This document shows, piece after piece, positions 1 through 6,504 of a DNA stretch of 6,533 nucleotides. The translations under genes and the position numbers were made by a program. The stretch comes from Spirochaetales bacterium (GTDB taxonomy: Bacteria; Spirochaetota; Spirochaetia; ARS1246). The stretch's first letter is position 1; every line of letters starts with the position of its first letter. The notes beneath the pieces are model-generated. The model did not search any database and was not told the origin of the DNA. It saw nothing but the letters and a program-made list of their open reading frames with translations. The DNA lies in the NCBI GenBank assembly GCA_016930115.1, contig JAFGHN010000172.1:1-6533 (forward strand). Direction: 5' to 3'.

Positions 1-426
1 GGCGATCAGCCGGAGCTCTACAATCACCGATTCGTCTATCTGGGAGGCGTCGATCTGCTCGTACCCGGCACCGGCATCTTTGCCGGCGTACAGCTCACCG
101 GCTCCTATACCTTGGATTTTCCCCAAGCCCCGGAAACCGATGTCGATCGGTTGGCTTCTTATAACGGCACGGCCCGCTCAAATACGCTCATCGGCGTGAT
201 TGAATTGCCCTTTGCCCGGGACACTATGAAAATCCGCCTGAACGGGCTGTACCTCTTTGAAGCCGAAGGGTACATGCTGATTCCCGAATATCGTTGGACC
301 ATCAACGATGATCTGGAGCTCCTGCTCTACGGGCAGATTTTCGGAGGCGAAGATACCGGTGGCAGCCCCTATTCCATGTGGGACAAGAACGACAACATCG
401 GAATAACAATTACGTATCTTTTCTAG
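1..426 (+). CDS. Outer-membrane beta-barrel protein, C-terminal fragment (5' end outside window)
   Basis: The frame is open from base 1 to the TAG at 424-426, giving 141 residues with no start in view at the expected place, so this is the end of a longer gene that begins upstream. A TTG at 112 is inside the barrel and is not a credible start. The residues form repeated amphipathic stretches separated by polar turns (around RFVYLGGVDLLV, GIFAGVQLTGSYTLDF, MKIRLNGLYLFEAEGYMLIPEYRW, DDLELLLYGQIFGG). The protein ends ITITYLF, with the terminal Phe and alternating hydrophobics recognised by the BAM complex. It is therefore most likely an outer-membrane protein, possibly of the DUF1302-like or another uncharacterised porin-like group. 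The substrate is unknown and the family assignment is a weak guess. The beta-barrel call itself is fairly safe. Confidence 0.7.
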   Translation, partial: GDQPELYNHRFVYLGGVDLLVPGTGIFAGVQLTGSYTLDFPQAPETDVDRLASYNGTARSNTLIGVIELPFARDTMKIRLNGLYLFEAEGYMLIPEYRWTINDDLELLLYGQIFGGEDTGGSPYSMWDKNDNIGITITYLF

Positions 427-560
427 CAAAACACCGGGTGTCCTGTTAGGCGAAAGTCGCTACCGGCGGCGCGCCACAATGAAGGCCACGCCTGCCCCCC
501 TTCGCTGACTCTTGCCGTCGAGTTGTAGTAAGATGCGCAAAGTCAGCAGAAGGATACACA

Positions 561-1493
561 ATGCTCATAGTCACCGACATTTCGCTCTATGCAACAACGT
601 CGCTCGTTTTCTCGATTACCGTCCTCTGCCTGCTGCTGTACCTCAGGTCCGGGGACCGAAATTCGAAAGACCTTCTTCTGATTCTGGTCCCGCTTACCCT
701 CCAAATGGGTTTGTCGGCAATCATTACGTACGTGGGGAGGGTTTCAGGATTTTCGATAAAAGGTTACGAAGCGCTGGCGCTGTTGGCAACAATCTCTACC
801 GTCCTCCTCACCGGGATCATTCTCCTGAACTTGAGCCGCTACCTGCTCAGGTTGTTACCCATCTATAAGAAACTTCGCTATCTCGGCGTCCAAATCATGT
901 ACTTTGCGCTGATCGTTTTTCTGTTGCTCAGCTTTTTCTTTGTTTTCCTGTTTGGAAGAGGAGACTGGTCAAAAACACTGCCGCTGGCGGTCAACAACTA
1001 TTTTTCCGGCGCCAGCTCGCTGATGATCCTGCATGGATTTACGTCGCTGTTCCATCTCAAAGCCGCGCGAGGAAGAGAAGAGGAAGGACTGCTCAAGGGA
1101 ATAGCGATCACTTTTATCCCGCTCATCGTGCTCTTTCCACTCGATATTATCTTCTTCAGAGAATACTCTTTTAAACTTGGCTATACTGTTTTTTCCGTAT
1201 TTACAATCCAGATATATCTTTACTTGAGCCGTCACTATTTCAGGGAATATGAGACGGATCCGGGGCTCTTAAGCGGCGATTTTCTTACCAGAAGAGAGGA
1301 CCTGTCGGACCGAGAAAAGGAGATAGCCGGGCTGCTCATTAAGGGAAAGACAAACAAGGAAATTGCCGGGCTTCTTTTTATCTCGGTCAACACGGTGAAA
1401 TCGCATATAAAGAGCATCTATAAAAAACTCAAGATCAATAACCGGGTACAACTTCTGTATTTGGCGCGCAATGCCGAAATCCGGAAAGAATAG
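561..1493 (+). CDS. Seven-TM membrane-anchored LuxR-family transcriptional regulator
   Basis: This 310-residue protein has a hydrophobic N-terminal two-thirds and a cytoplasmic DNA-binding C-terminus. Seven likely membrane spans lie near residues 8-28, 38-59, 70-91, 108-131, 141-165, 180-199 and 206-223. Residues 248-299 are a clear LuxR/GerE helix-turn-helix: LSDREKEIAGLLIKGKTNKE, then the turn and the recognition helix SVNTVKSHIKSIYKKL (275-290). There is no receiver domain with a phosphorylatable Asp and no PAS or GAF domain, so it is probably a one-component regulator that senses a membrane or periplasmic signal. The ligand is unknown. The ATG at 561 is supported by AGAAGGA at 548-554, 6 nt away. 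It lies 134 bp after the barrel gene and 127 bp before the PPOX gene, so it is probably its own transcription unit. I did not find a convincing promoter. The topology is predicted by eye. Confidence 0.85.
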   Translation: MLIVTDISLYATTSLVFSITVLCLLLYLRSGDRNSKDLLLILVPLTLQMGLSAIITYVGRVSGFSIKGYEALALLATISTVLLTGIILLNLSRYLLRLLPIYKKLRYLGVQIMYFALIVFLLLSFFFVFLFGRGDWSKTLPLAVNNYFSGASSLMILHGFTSLFHLKAARGREEEGLLKGIAITFIPLIVLFPLDIIFFREYSFKLGYTVFSVFTIQIYLYLSRHYFREYETDPGLLSGDFLTRREDLSDREKEIAGLLIKGKTNKEIAGLLFISVNTVKSHIKSIYKKLKINNRVQLLYLARNAEIRKE

Positions 1494-1608
1494 CAGATTT
1501 TATTGATAATCATCCTCAAGAAGCTGGACGCGGGGTCCGCGCTCGTGGTACAGTGCCGCATCATATATGCCCGCGGTCATTTCACCGACCAACGACGGGC
1601 GTAGTGCC

Positions 1609-1614
1609 GAGGAG
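1609..1614 (+). promoter_or_regulatory. Shine-Dalgarno of the PPOX-class gene (decides the start)
   Basis: GAGGAG lies 6 nt before the ATG at 1621. The same frame also has an ATG at 1567, which would add 18 residues, but that stretch has no family-like sequence and no good ribosome binding site. The start at 1621 is therefore preferred. Confidence 0.75.
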
Positions 1615-1620
1615 AATCAC

Positions 1621-1998
1621 ATGGCCAATTTACCGGAACGCATCGAAAAAGCCTGGGAGAACAAAGAAGGTCCCCTGGTATTCACCACGGTCGACAAGAA
1701 AGGAACGCCCAATGCAATCTATGCGACTTGTGTCAGCAAGTACGACGGAAGCACCATACTCATTGCAGACAACTATTTCGATAAGACAAAAAAGAACATA
1801 CAGAACGGCAGCAAGGGGTCCGTCCTCTTCATCACCGCTGAAGGAAAATCCTTTCAATTGAAAGGAACCATCGAATACCATACAAAGGGCCCGCTTTTTG
1901 ATGATATGAAGAAGTGGAATCCGGAAAAGCATCCGGGTCACGCCGCCGCGGCGCTCAAGATTGAAGAGGCATATTCCGGCGCGGAGAAACTCCTGTAA
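1621..1998 (+). CDS. Pyridoxamine 5'-phosphate oxidase-like (PPOX-class) FMN-binding protein
   Basis: This 125-residue single-domain protein belongs to the FMN-binding split-barrel superfamily. It begins MANLPERIEKAWENKEGPLV, followed by the first barrel strands FTTVDKKGTPNAIYATCVSK (21-40). The segment ILIADNYFDKTKKNIQNGSK (46-65) is the pattern in which such proteins bind the flavin phosphate. Strands GSVLFITAEGKSFQLKGTIEY (around 66-86) follow, and the tail carries the WNPEKHPGHAAAALKIEEAYSGAEKL-type ending seen in many anaerobe homologues. It is soluble and cytoplasmic, and probably a small homodimer binding FMN. The family also includes F420- and haem-binding members, and the true reaction cannot be read from sequence. 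It is too short to be the biosynthetic enzyme PdxH. It sits downstream of the LuxR-type gene but with a 127 bp gap, and it ends 11 bp from the convergent ABC gene. Confidence 0.87.
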   Translation: MANLPERIEKAWENKEGPLVFTTVDKKGTPNAIYATCVSKYDGSTILIADNYFDKTKKNIQNGSKGSVLFITAEGKSFQLKGTIEYHTKGPLFDDMKKWNPEKHPGHAAAALKIEEAYSGAEKLL

Positions 1999-2009
1999 CG
2001 GATACGGGA

Positions 2010-3839
2010 TTATGGCGCCGGCATGAGACGGGCCCCGGCTCGCCTGTCAATCGCCAGCATGTCCGGCACAAAGCCTTCAAACTGCGCTTTGTAAAGACCA
2101 GCGTAAATGCCGTTTAGGGCCATAAGCTGAGCGTGGCTGCCGCGCTCGCGGATGCCGTCGTCGGTAAGGACGACGATTTCATCGGCGTTGTGTATCGTCG
2201 AGAGGCGATGAGCTATCACCAGGGTCGTCCGTCCGGCCGACAGCTCTTCGAGCGCCGCCTGTATCTTGATCTCGGTTTCGTTATCAAGCGACGAGGTCGC
2301 CTCATCGAGAAGGAGAATCGGCGGGTTTTTCAAAAAAGCGCGGGCGATCGCCACACGCTGTTTCTGCCCCCCTGAGAGCTTGAGACCCTTTTCGCCTATA
2401 TAGGAATCGTAGCCGTCGGGAAGAGACATGACGTAATCGTGAATATACGCCCGTTGAGCGGCGTCTATCACTTCTTCGTCGGTCGCCGTTACCCTGCCGT
2501 AAAGGATATTGTCCCTGATGGTGCCGGAAAAGAGAAACACGTCCTGCTGCACGATACCGATCGACCCACGGAGCGAAGCGAGGGTGATGTTGCGGATCGG
2601 AACATCGTCGATGGTGATCTCTCCTTCCTTCACTTCGTAAAACCGTGGAATGAGATTGCACAGCGTGGTTTTGCCTGCTCCCGATGGGCCGACGAGTGCC
2701 AGCGTTTTCCCGGCTTCGATATCGAGACTGATGCCTTTGAGAACATGTTCCTGCTCATCGTAGGAAAAAGTCACGTCTCTGAAAGCGATGGCACCTCTCA
2801 CGTTTTCCAGCACAACCGCGCCGGGCGCATCGACAATCTCCGGTTTCTGGTCCATGATTTCGGTGAATCGCTTGAAACCCGTCATGCCCTGTTCGAACAT
2901 CTGCGTGAACTGGGTGAGCATCCTGATTGGCTGGAGAATCAGATTGATGTAAAGAATGAACGCCAACAGATCGGCCACTTCAATGGTGCCCCTGTAGATC
3001 AACAATCCTCCCATCACTACGACGAGGACATTGAGCAGATACGTGAAGAGATTGAGCCCTGACATGAACACGGCCATTGTTTTGTAAGCCTCGTATCTGG
3101 ACCTTTTGAAAACGGTGTTCATGGCATTGAATTTTGAGATTTCATGTTTCTCGTTTGTAAACGCCTGGACGACCCGGTTGCCCGAGATGCTGTTCTCGAG
3201 CTGTGCGTTCAGATCCGCGACCTTCTCACGGACTTCCTTCCACGCGGCGGACATCCGTCCCCTGCGGGACACCGCAAACCACGCCATCGCCGGTATGACG
3301 ACTACCATCGCCAGGGCGAGCCGCCATTCGATCCCGGCGAGGATAATCACCGAGCCGAGAAGCATGGTTGCGGCGAGAAACACGTGTTCCGGCCCGTGAT
3401 GGGCAAGCTCGGTAATCTCGTTCAAGTCGTTCATGATTCGTGACATGAGCTGTCCGGTCCTCGAATCGTCATAAAACCTGAAGGAGAGGGTTTGCAGGTG
3501 GGCAAAAACGTCCCGCCGCATGTCCGCCTCCATCCGTGTACCCACGACGTGGCCCCAGTAATTGACCACGTAGTTGAACAGGGTAACGAGGAGATAAAGC
3601 AGAACCAGAGCGCCGGAAAGCCACAACAGGCCACGTAAGTCCCTGGCAGGAATCACGACACCGACAATGTGGCGGGTGATAACGGGAAATAGCAGTTGAA
3701 GACCGGCTATGAAGAACGAGCAAACCATATCGAGGGCGAAGAGTTTGAGGTGCGGACGGTAGTAGCGGGCAAATCTCTTGAGAAGCGCCAAAGACGCGCC
3801 TTTGGTCAAAGACTCTTTGCTTTCGGGCATGGGTATCAT
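2010..3839 (-). CDS. ABC exporter, fused permease and ATP-binding protein (MsbA/BmrA-like half transporter)
   Basis: From the ATG at 3839 the protein has 609 residues, the usual length of a homodimeric type IV ABC exporter. Six membrane spans lie near residues 33-55, 70-95, 152-169, 173-190, 258-281 and 289-308. The intracellular loop motif SRTGQLMSRIMNDLNEI is at 126-142. The nucleotide-binding domain is complete: A-loop Tyr360 (FSYD), Walker A GPSGAGKTT (384-392), Q-loop VQQD (430-433), signature LSGGQ (488-492), Walker B ILLLDE with catalytic Glu513, D-loop SSLD (516-519) and H-loop His544. It should sit in the inner membrane and use ATP to export a hydrophobic substrate such as a lipid or drug. 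The substrate cannot be told from sequence, so I do not name it msbA. The start is uncertain: a TTG at 3866 adds nine residues and an ATG at 3830 removes three. GGGGA stands 12 nt before 3839, longer than ideal. It is the last minus-strand gene, 80 bp after DUF2461. Confidence 0.93.
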   Translation of the reverse strand: MIPMPESKESLTKGASLALLKRFARYYRPHLKLFALDMVCSFFIAGLQLLFPVITRHIVGVVIPARDLRGLLWLSGALVLLYLLVTLFNYVVNYWGHVVGTRMEADMRRDVFAHLQTLSFRFYDDSRTGQLMSRIMNDLNEITELAHHGPEHVFLAATMLLGSVIILAGIEWRLALAMVVVIPAMAWFAVSRRGRMSAAWKEVREKVADLNAQLENSISGNRVVQAFTNEKHEISKFNAMNTVFKRSRYEAYKTMAVFMSGLNLFTYLLNVLVVVMGGLLIYRGTIEVADLLAFILYINLILQPIRMLTQFTQMFEQGMTGFKRFTEIMDQKPEIVDAPGAVVLENVRGAIAFRDVTFSYDEQEHVLKGISLDIEAGKTLALVGPSGAGKTTLCNLIPRFYEVKEGEITIDDVPIRNITLASLRGSIGIVQQDVFLFSGTIRDNILYGRVTATDEEVIDAAQRAYIHDYVMSLPDGYDSYIGEKGLKLSGGQKQRVAIARAFLKNPPILLLDEATSSLDNETEIKIQAALEELSAGRTTLVIAHRLSTIHNADEIVVLTDDGIRERGSHAQLMALNGIYAGLYKAQFEGFVPDMLAIDRRAGARLMPAP

Positions 3840-3886
3840 GGTAACGACATGTCCCCGGGCTGGCAATAACCCAAATCCGGCAAAGC

Positions 3887-3896
3887 TTCGTACGAA
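3887..3896. repeat. Perfect 10-bp palindrome between the DUF2461 and ABC genes
   Basis: TTCGTACGAA is its own reverse complement and lies in the non-coding gap about 48 bp before the ABC start at 3839. It could be an operator half-pair or the base of a weak hairpin, but it does not extend beyond 10 bp and has no T-run. A chance occurrence is quite possible. Confidence 0.3.
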
Positions 3897-3919
3897 CGCG
3901 GCGGGCGGCGCGGTTCCTC

Positions 3920-4609
3920 TTAGAAACTCAAGTCCAGCGCGTCATTAATAAAGCGCATGAGAGGTGCGAGATCCGCGAAGACGTTTTCGATTTCGTCGAT
4001 AAACGCGGGAGAGACAACTTCCCGGTCTTGAAAGGAGCGCCCGGCAAAGACGGTCTTCCGCTTCAGATCCTCCACAACGGGATGGTTTGCCGGATACCCC
4101 TGGGGAGAACGTTTCAACCGGTCTCCGTCCATAAAGGAGACGCTGCCGCTTTCGGCAATGAATTGTTTTATCCTGATCCATTCGTCGGTTTTCCGGATCA
4201 TGGCGTCTCTGATGTTGTTCATGATTGTTGTCGGCGGAAGCCAAATTCCGCCGCCGGCGAAACTGTCGCCGGGTTGTATATGGACGTAGTATCCCGGCGC
4301 ATGGGCGTCCTTTCCGGCTATGTGCCTGAACTGAAAACCGATATTTTCCTTATACGGCTGTTTGTTCTTTGAGAATCTGGTGTCCCGGTATATTCTGAAA
4401 AACGACCCGCCGTTTAACCGCGGGTCCGCTACATAGCTCGAGCTGATACCCGCAAGCCTGTCCTTCATCGCAACGACAAATTGCACGGCGGGTTCTTTGG
4501 CGTAACGTACGTATCTCTCCTTATTTTCCGCGAACCACCGCTTGTCGTTGTTCCTCGCCAGTTCGCTCAAAAAATCGAAAAGGTGCTTTGAAAAACCGAA
4601 AAATGCCGT
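3920..4609 (-). CDS. DUF2461 family protein, probable ACG start
   Basis: The product resembles the DUF2461 family of uncharacterised soluble proteins. Recognisable family blocks are NNDKRWFAENKERY (20-33), FRIYRDTRFSKNKQPYK (71-87), GYYVHIQPGDSFAGGGIW (106-123) and LKRSPQGYPANHPVVEDL (165-182). The biochemical role is not known. The first ordinary start codon is a TTG at 4570 (216 residues), but the conserved N-terminus MAFFGFSKHLFDFLSEL is encoded upstream of it and TTG has no ribosome binding site. No in-frame ATG, GTG or TTG lies between 4570 and the stop codon at 4691-4693. An ACG at 4609, 7 nt after GGGGG, gives 229 residues, the expected family length. I use it as the start, treating it as a rare start, a mutation or a base-call error. 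The body is intact, with no internal stop. It is 65 nt downstream of the DUF3467-like gene, in the same direction. Confidence 0.8.
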   Translation of the reverse strand, partial: TAFFGFSKHLFDFLSELARNNDKRWFAENKERYVRYAKEPAVQFVVAMKDRLAGISSSYVADPRLNGGSFFRIYRDTRFSKNKQPYKENIGFQFRHIAGKDAHAPGYYVHIQPGDSFAGGGIWLPPTTIMNNIRDAMIRKTDEWIRIKQFIAESGSVSFMDGDRLKRSPQGYPANHPVVEDLKRKTVFAGRSFQDREVVSPAFIDEIENVFADLAPLMRFINDALDLSF

Positions 4610-4616
4610 GGTGATA

Positions 4617-4621
4617 CCCCC
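4617..4621 (-). promoter_or_regulatory. Probable Shine-Dalgarno before the ACG start of the DUF2461 gene
   Basis: Read on the minus strand, GGGGG lies 7 nt before the ACG at 4609. That spacing matches the 5-7 nt used by the other well-supported genes here. No comparable G/A-rich stretch precedes the TTG at 4570. The site therefore argues for translation starting at or very near 4609. Confidence 0.5.
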
Positions 4622-4674
4622 GGGAATCGATTGTCTCTGTAAGTTCTGCCGCGCAGCGGGGCTTTGGGAGCCGG

Positions 4675-5043
4675 CTAATGCACCGGCGGTTTATCACCGC
4701 CGCCGGAAACCCGCTCCTCCCGCTTCCGCTCCATATTCTCAACCTGGTTTATCAGCCAGTAGCCAAGCGACTTTGCCTGGCCGGGATTCATAACCACACC
4801 AATCTGTGACTGTCTTGTGAACGGTGGTGATTCGGGCTTGCGTCCAATTTCGGGCCCCAGACCGTCGGGCGTTACGGAGTGAACGGTCTCGTCGGGAATC
4901 CCGACAAACTCGATAAAAAGATCAAACAGGACCTCGCCGCGGGGCGTCACGCCGCCCACGGCGCCGTTTGCGTACACGATATGGTAATCCGGATGCCGCT
5001 CGTATGTGTAGGTTACCGTTCGTTTTCCGTTTTCGTCTTTCAT
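4675..5043 (-). CDS. Small DUF3467-like protein, function unknown
   Basis: This 122-residue soluble protein has no signal peptide or membrane span. It opens with a charged strand-rich segment (MKDENGKRTVTYTYERHPDY). HIVYANGAVGGVTPRGEVLF (21-40) then leads into DLFIEF, and IGVVMNPGQAKSLGYWLINQ (81-100) leads into VENMERKREE. This order (Y-x-N, then T-P-x-x-E plus a hydrophobic strand, then a V-x-M-x-P-x-x-AK helix) resembles the DUF3467 fold of small beta-sandwich-plus-helix proteins. The match is from memory of the pattern, so it is moderate. The tail from about 110 is charged and Gly/Pro-rich, probably disordered. The ATG at 5043 has GAGGTG 5 nt upstream, overlapping the stop codon of the symporter gene. 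The two proteins are thus very likely made together, which suggests an accessory or regulatory role for the transporter. That role is inference. Confidence 0.75.
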   Translation of the reverse strand: MKDENGKRTVTYTYERHPDYHIVYANGAVGGVTPRGEVLFDLFIEFVGIPDETVHSVTPDGLGPEIGRKPESPPFTRQSQIGVVMNPGQAKSLGYWLINQVENMERKREERVSGGGDKPPVH

Positions 5044-5047
5044 TTTT

Positions 5048-6478
5048 TCACCTCACGCGGCTTTCACCTTGGTCACCGGCCCATATACGTCCCGGGCGTC
5101 TGAATGCTCCCTTTCCGCCGAGCAACCGAAACATCACAATCACGAACACCAAATAAACCGCCAGCAACGCCGCCATAATAAGATACCGCGAGGGATCATT
5201 TCTAGCAAACCCGTAGGCCGGAAGGTTTATCGACAAAATGTAAGGAATGACCAGAAAAAAAGCGACACCCGATCCGTACATGTAGTCCGTGGCAACCGGG
5301 GTTTCGAACTCTGGATCAAGCACGCGCAACAGGGCGAGGCCCGTCGGCAGCGTGCCGGTGGATGCACCGTACAACATGATCGCCCGCTCGAACCGGTGGT
5401 CGGTGAATACGCGTGATGAAATCCAAAGGGTGTACACCATGGTTGCTACTCCAGCGACCGTGACCATGACAAGAAGCGGAATCAGGTTCTTGAACAGAAC
5501 CGCCAGTGAAATTGCCCCGATCGACGCCGCGACGAGCAGGTCCACGGAAAAACCGCTGATTCTCGTCAAGGAGCCGTCATCAAGGACCCTGCCCACACCA
5601 GCTGCGTCGACCAGTTTTCGAACAACGATCGCGAATATCGCTGCAAATACAAAAGAAAGCCCCCAGAGATTTACCGCTAGCTCCTCACCGAGGGGTCCGA
5701 CAAAACCGAGAAGCCAGCTCACCAGTTTGAGGAAGAGGTACGTCACAAGATAGACGCCGGCCACGACGGCCGCGTTGACGGTCATACTGTCTATCGCCTC
5801 CGATTCCGTGGTGAGAAACGCGCCCGCCTTTGGGTGCTCATGCTCGGCGATGACGCCCGAGCGGATCTTACTTTTTTGCAGAAGCTTCCCCTGTTTTTCG
5901 GTCAGCCAGCCTTTCCGTATCCCCAGATTGATGAGAAATACCCCTCCGAAACAGGCCCAAAGGAATCCAAAGGCGGCGAAAGTAAGCCCGATGCTACCCG
6001 CGCCTTCAAATCCAAGCTCCTGCCAGCCAAGGCCTATCGAGAGCGCCTGACCGGGGCCAAGCTCAAAGCCCAACGGCACAAAAAGACCAAAACTCGGGAA
6101 TAACCGGGGGAAAACCGTTGCTATCGCAAGAAATGTCAGACCAAAGCCGATGATTCCCTGCACCGTCAGCGACGAGACAATCATAGTGGAGGTTGAAAGA
6201 ATGGATTTGTTGAAAGTCTTCTTACTGCTTGTTCTCAAACTCATCGAGATGAACGAGATGCTCAACAGATGGTAGATGAGCGACTCAAGGCTTGTTTGAG
6301 GCAGTCCGAGCTTTGGAGCCGCGTAATTGTAGAAAGGAAGCAGCAAAAACCCGGCGGTGAGAGCGTTTGGTATGAGAAATCGCTGGAAAAACCTGATCTT
6401 CGCCCGTAGCAAAGTCGCGATGAGGAGAGCCACCGATATGACTCCAAAGTTCACAAAGAAAGTCCATTCGAAATTCAT
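5048..6478 (-). CDS. ESS-family sodium:glutamate-type symporter (GltS-like)
   Basis: This 476-residue polytopic inner-membrane protein has about ten or more hydrophobic spans in two halves. Each half carries a Gly-rich loop typical of the GltS (ESS) family: GFELGPGQALSIGLGWQE (137-154) in the first, and GASTGTLPTGLALLRVLDPE (371-390) with ETPVATDYMYGSG (392-404) in the second. These loops are thought to form the re-entrant substrate and Na+ sites of the inverted repeats. The likely role is Na+-coupled uptake of glutamate or a related anion, but the exact substrate is not readable from sequence. It is longer than E. coli GltS (about 400 residues). Part of the excess is a hydrophilic central linker at about 186-232 containing EHEHPKAG, and part is a charged C-terminal tail. 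The ATG at 6478 is preceded by AAGGGG (6490-6485), 6 nt away. It is the first gene of the minus-strand block and is coupled to the DUF3467-like gene. Confidence 0.88.
   Translation of the reverse strand: MNFEWTFFVNFGVISVALLIATLLRAKIRFFQRFLIPNALTAGFLLLPFYNYAAPKLGLPQTSLESLIYHLLSISFISMSLRTSSKKTFNKSILSTSTMIVSSLTVQGIIGFGLTFLAIATVFPRLFPSFGLFVPLGFELGPGQALSIGLGWQELGFEGAGSIGLTFAAFGFLWACFGGVFLINLGIRKGWLTEKQGKLLQKSKIRSGVIAEHEHPKAGAFLTTESEAIDSMTVNAAVVAGVYLVTYLFLKLVSWLLGFVGPLGEELAVNLWGLSFVFAAIFAIVVRKLVDAAGVGRVLDDGSLTRISGFSVDLLVAASIGAISLAVLFKNLIPLLVMVTVAGVATMVYTLWISSRVFTDHRFERAIMLYGASTGTLPTGLALLRVLDPEFETPVATDYMYGSGVAFFLVIPYILSINLPAYGFARNDPSRYLIMAALLAVYLVFVIVMFRLLGGKGAFRRPGRIWAGDQGESRVR
5049..5054 (-). promoter_or_regulatory. 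Shine-Dalgarno overlapping the symporter stop codon (translational coupling)
   Basis: Minus-strand GAGGTG at 5054-5049 is followed by AAAAA and the ATG at 5043. The TGA stop of the symporter gene (5050-5048) is formed partly by the last two bases of this site. Ribosomes ending on the symporter would be placed directly on the next start. Confidence 0.8.
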
Positions 6479-6495
6479 ATTTCACCCCTTGCTGA

Positions 6496-6504
6496 AGTAT
6501 AGCA
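6496..6504 (-). promoter_or_regulatory. Possible extended -10 promoter element for the symporter gene
   Basis: On the minus strand, TGCTATACT fits an extended -10 (TGn plus TATAAT with one mismatch). It ends 17 nt before the ATG at 6478. There is no convincing -35 at 16-18 bp. The resulting leader would be only about 10-12 nt and would start at the Shine-Dalgarno, so this is tentative. The true promoter could lie outside the window. Confidence 0.3.

Noticed and set aside
427..447. ACAC-CGG-GTGT stem just after the barrel gene stop codon as a terminator
   Set aside because: The stem is too short, with a minimal loop and no T-tract. No other convincing terminator or promoter was found in 427-560.
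512..868. Plus-strand open frame of 118 codons overlapping the LuxR-type gene
   Set aside because: It overlaps the membrane domain of a well-supported gene in another frame, starts without a Shine-Dalgarno, and has Pro/Arg/His-rich out-of-frame composition.
1529..1541. Hairpin CGCGG-GGT-CCGCG downstream of the LuxR-type gene as a terminator
   Set aside because: The stem is only 5 bp and is not followed by a T-run. It could slow polymerase but is not a supportable intrinsic terminator.
1546..1560. Sigma-54-like -24/-12 promoter before the PPOX gene
   Set aside because: TGGTAC and GC are present, but the GG-to-GC spacing is one base too short and the TTGC block is absent.
1567..1620. Upstream ATG at 1567 as the start of the PPOX-class protein
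   Set aside because: The extra 18 residues do not resemble the family. The ATG at 1621 has a strong GAGGAG site at the right distance.
2439..3062. Long plus-strand open frame (207 codons) opposite the ABC gene
   Set aside because: It lies wholly antisense to a gene with complete ABC motifs, and its translation is low-complexity with no recognisable domain. It is a shadow frame.
4521..4742. Minus-strand open frame of 73 codons spanning the DUF2461 start region
   Set aside because: I considered it as the missing N-terminus joined by a frameshift. The in-frame sequence already supplies the family N-terminus, so no frameshift is needed and this frame is spurious.
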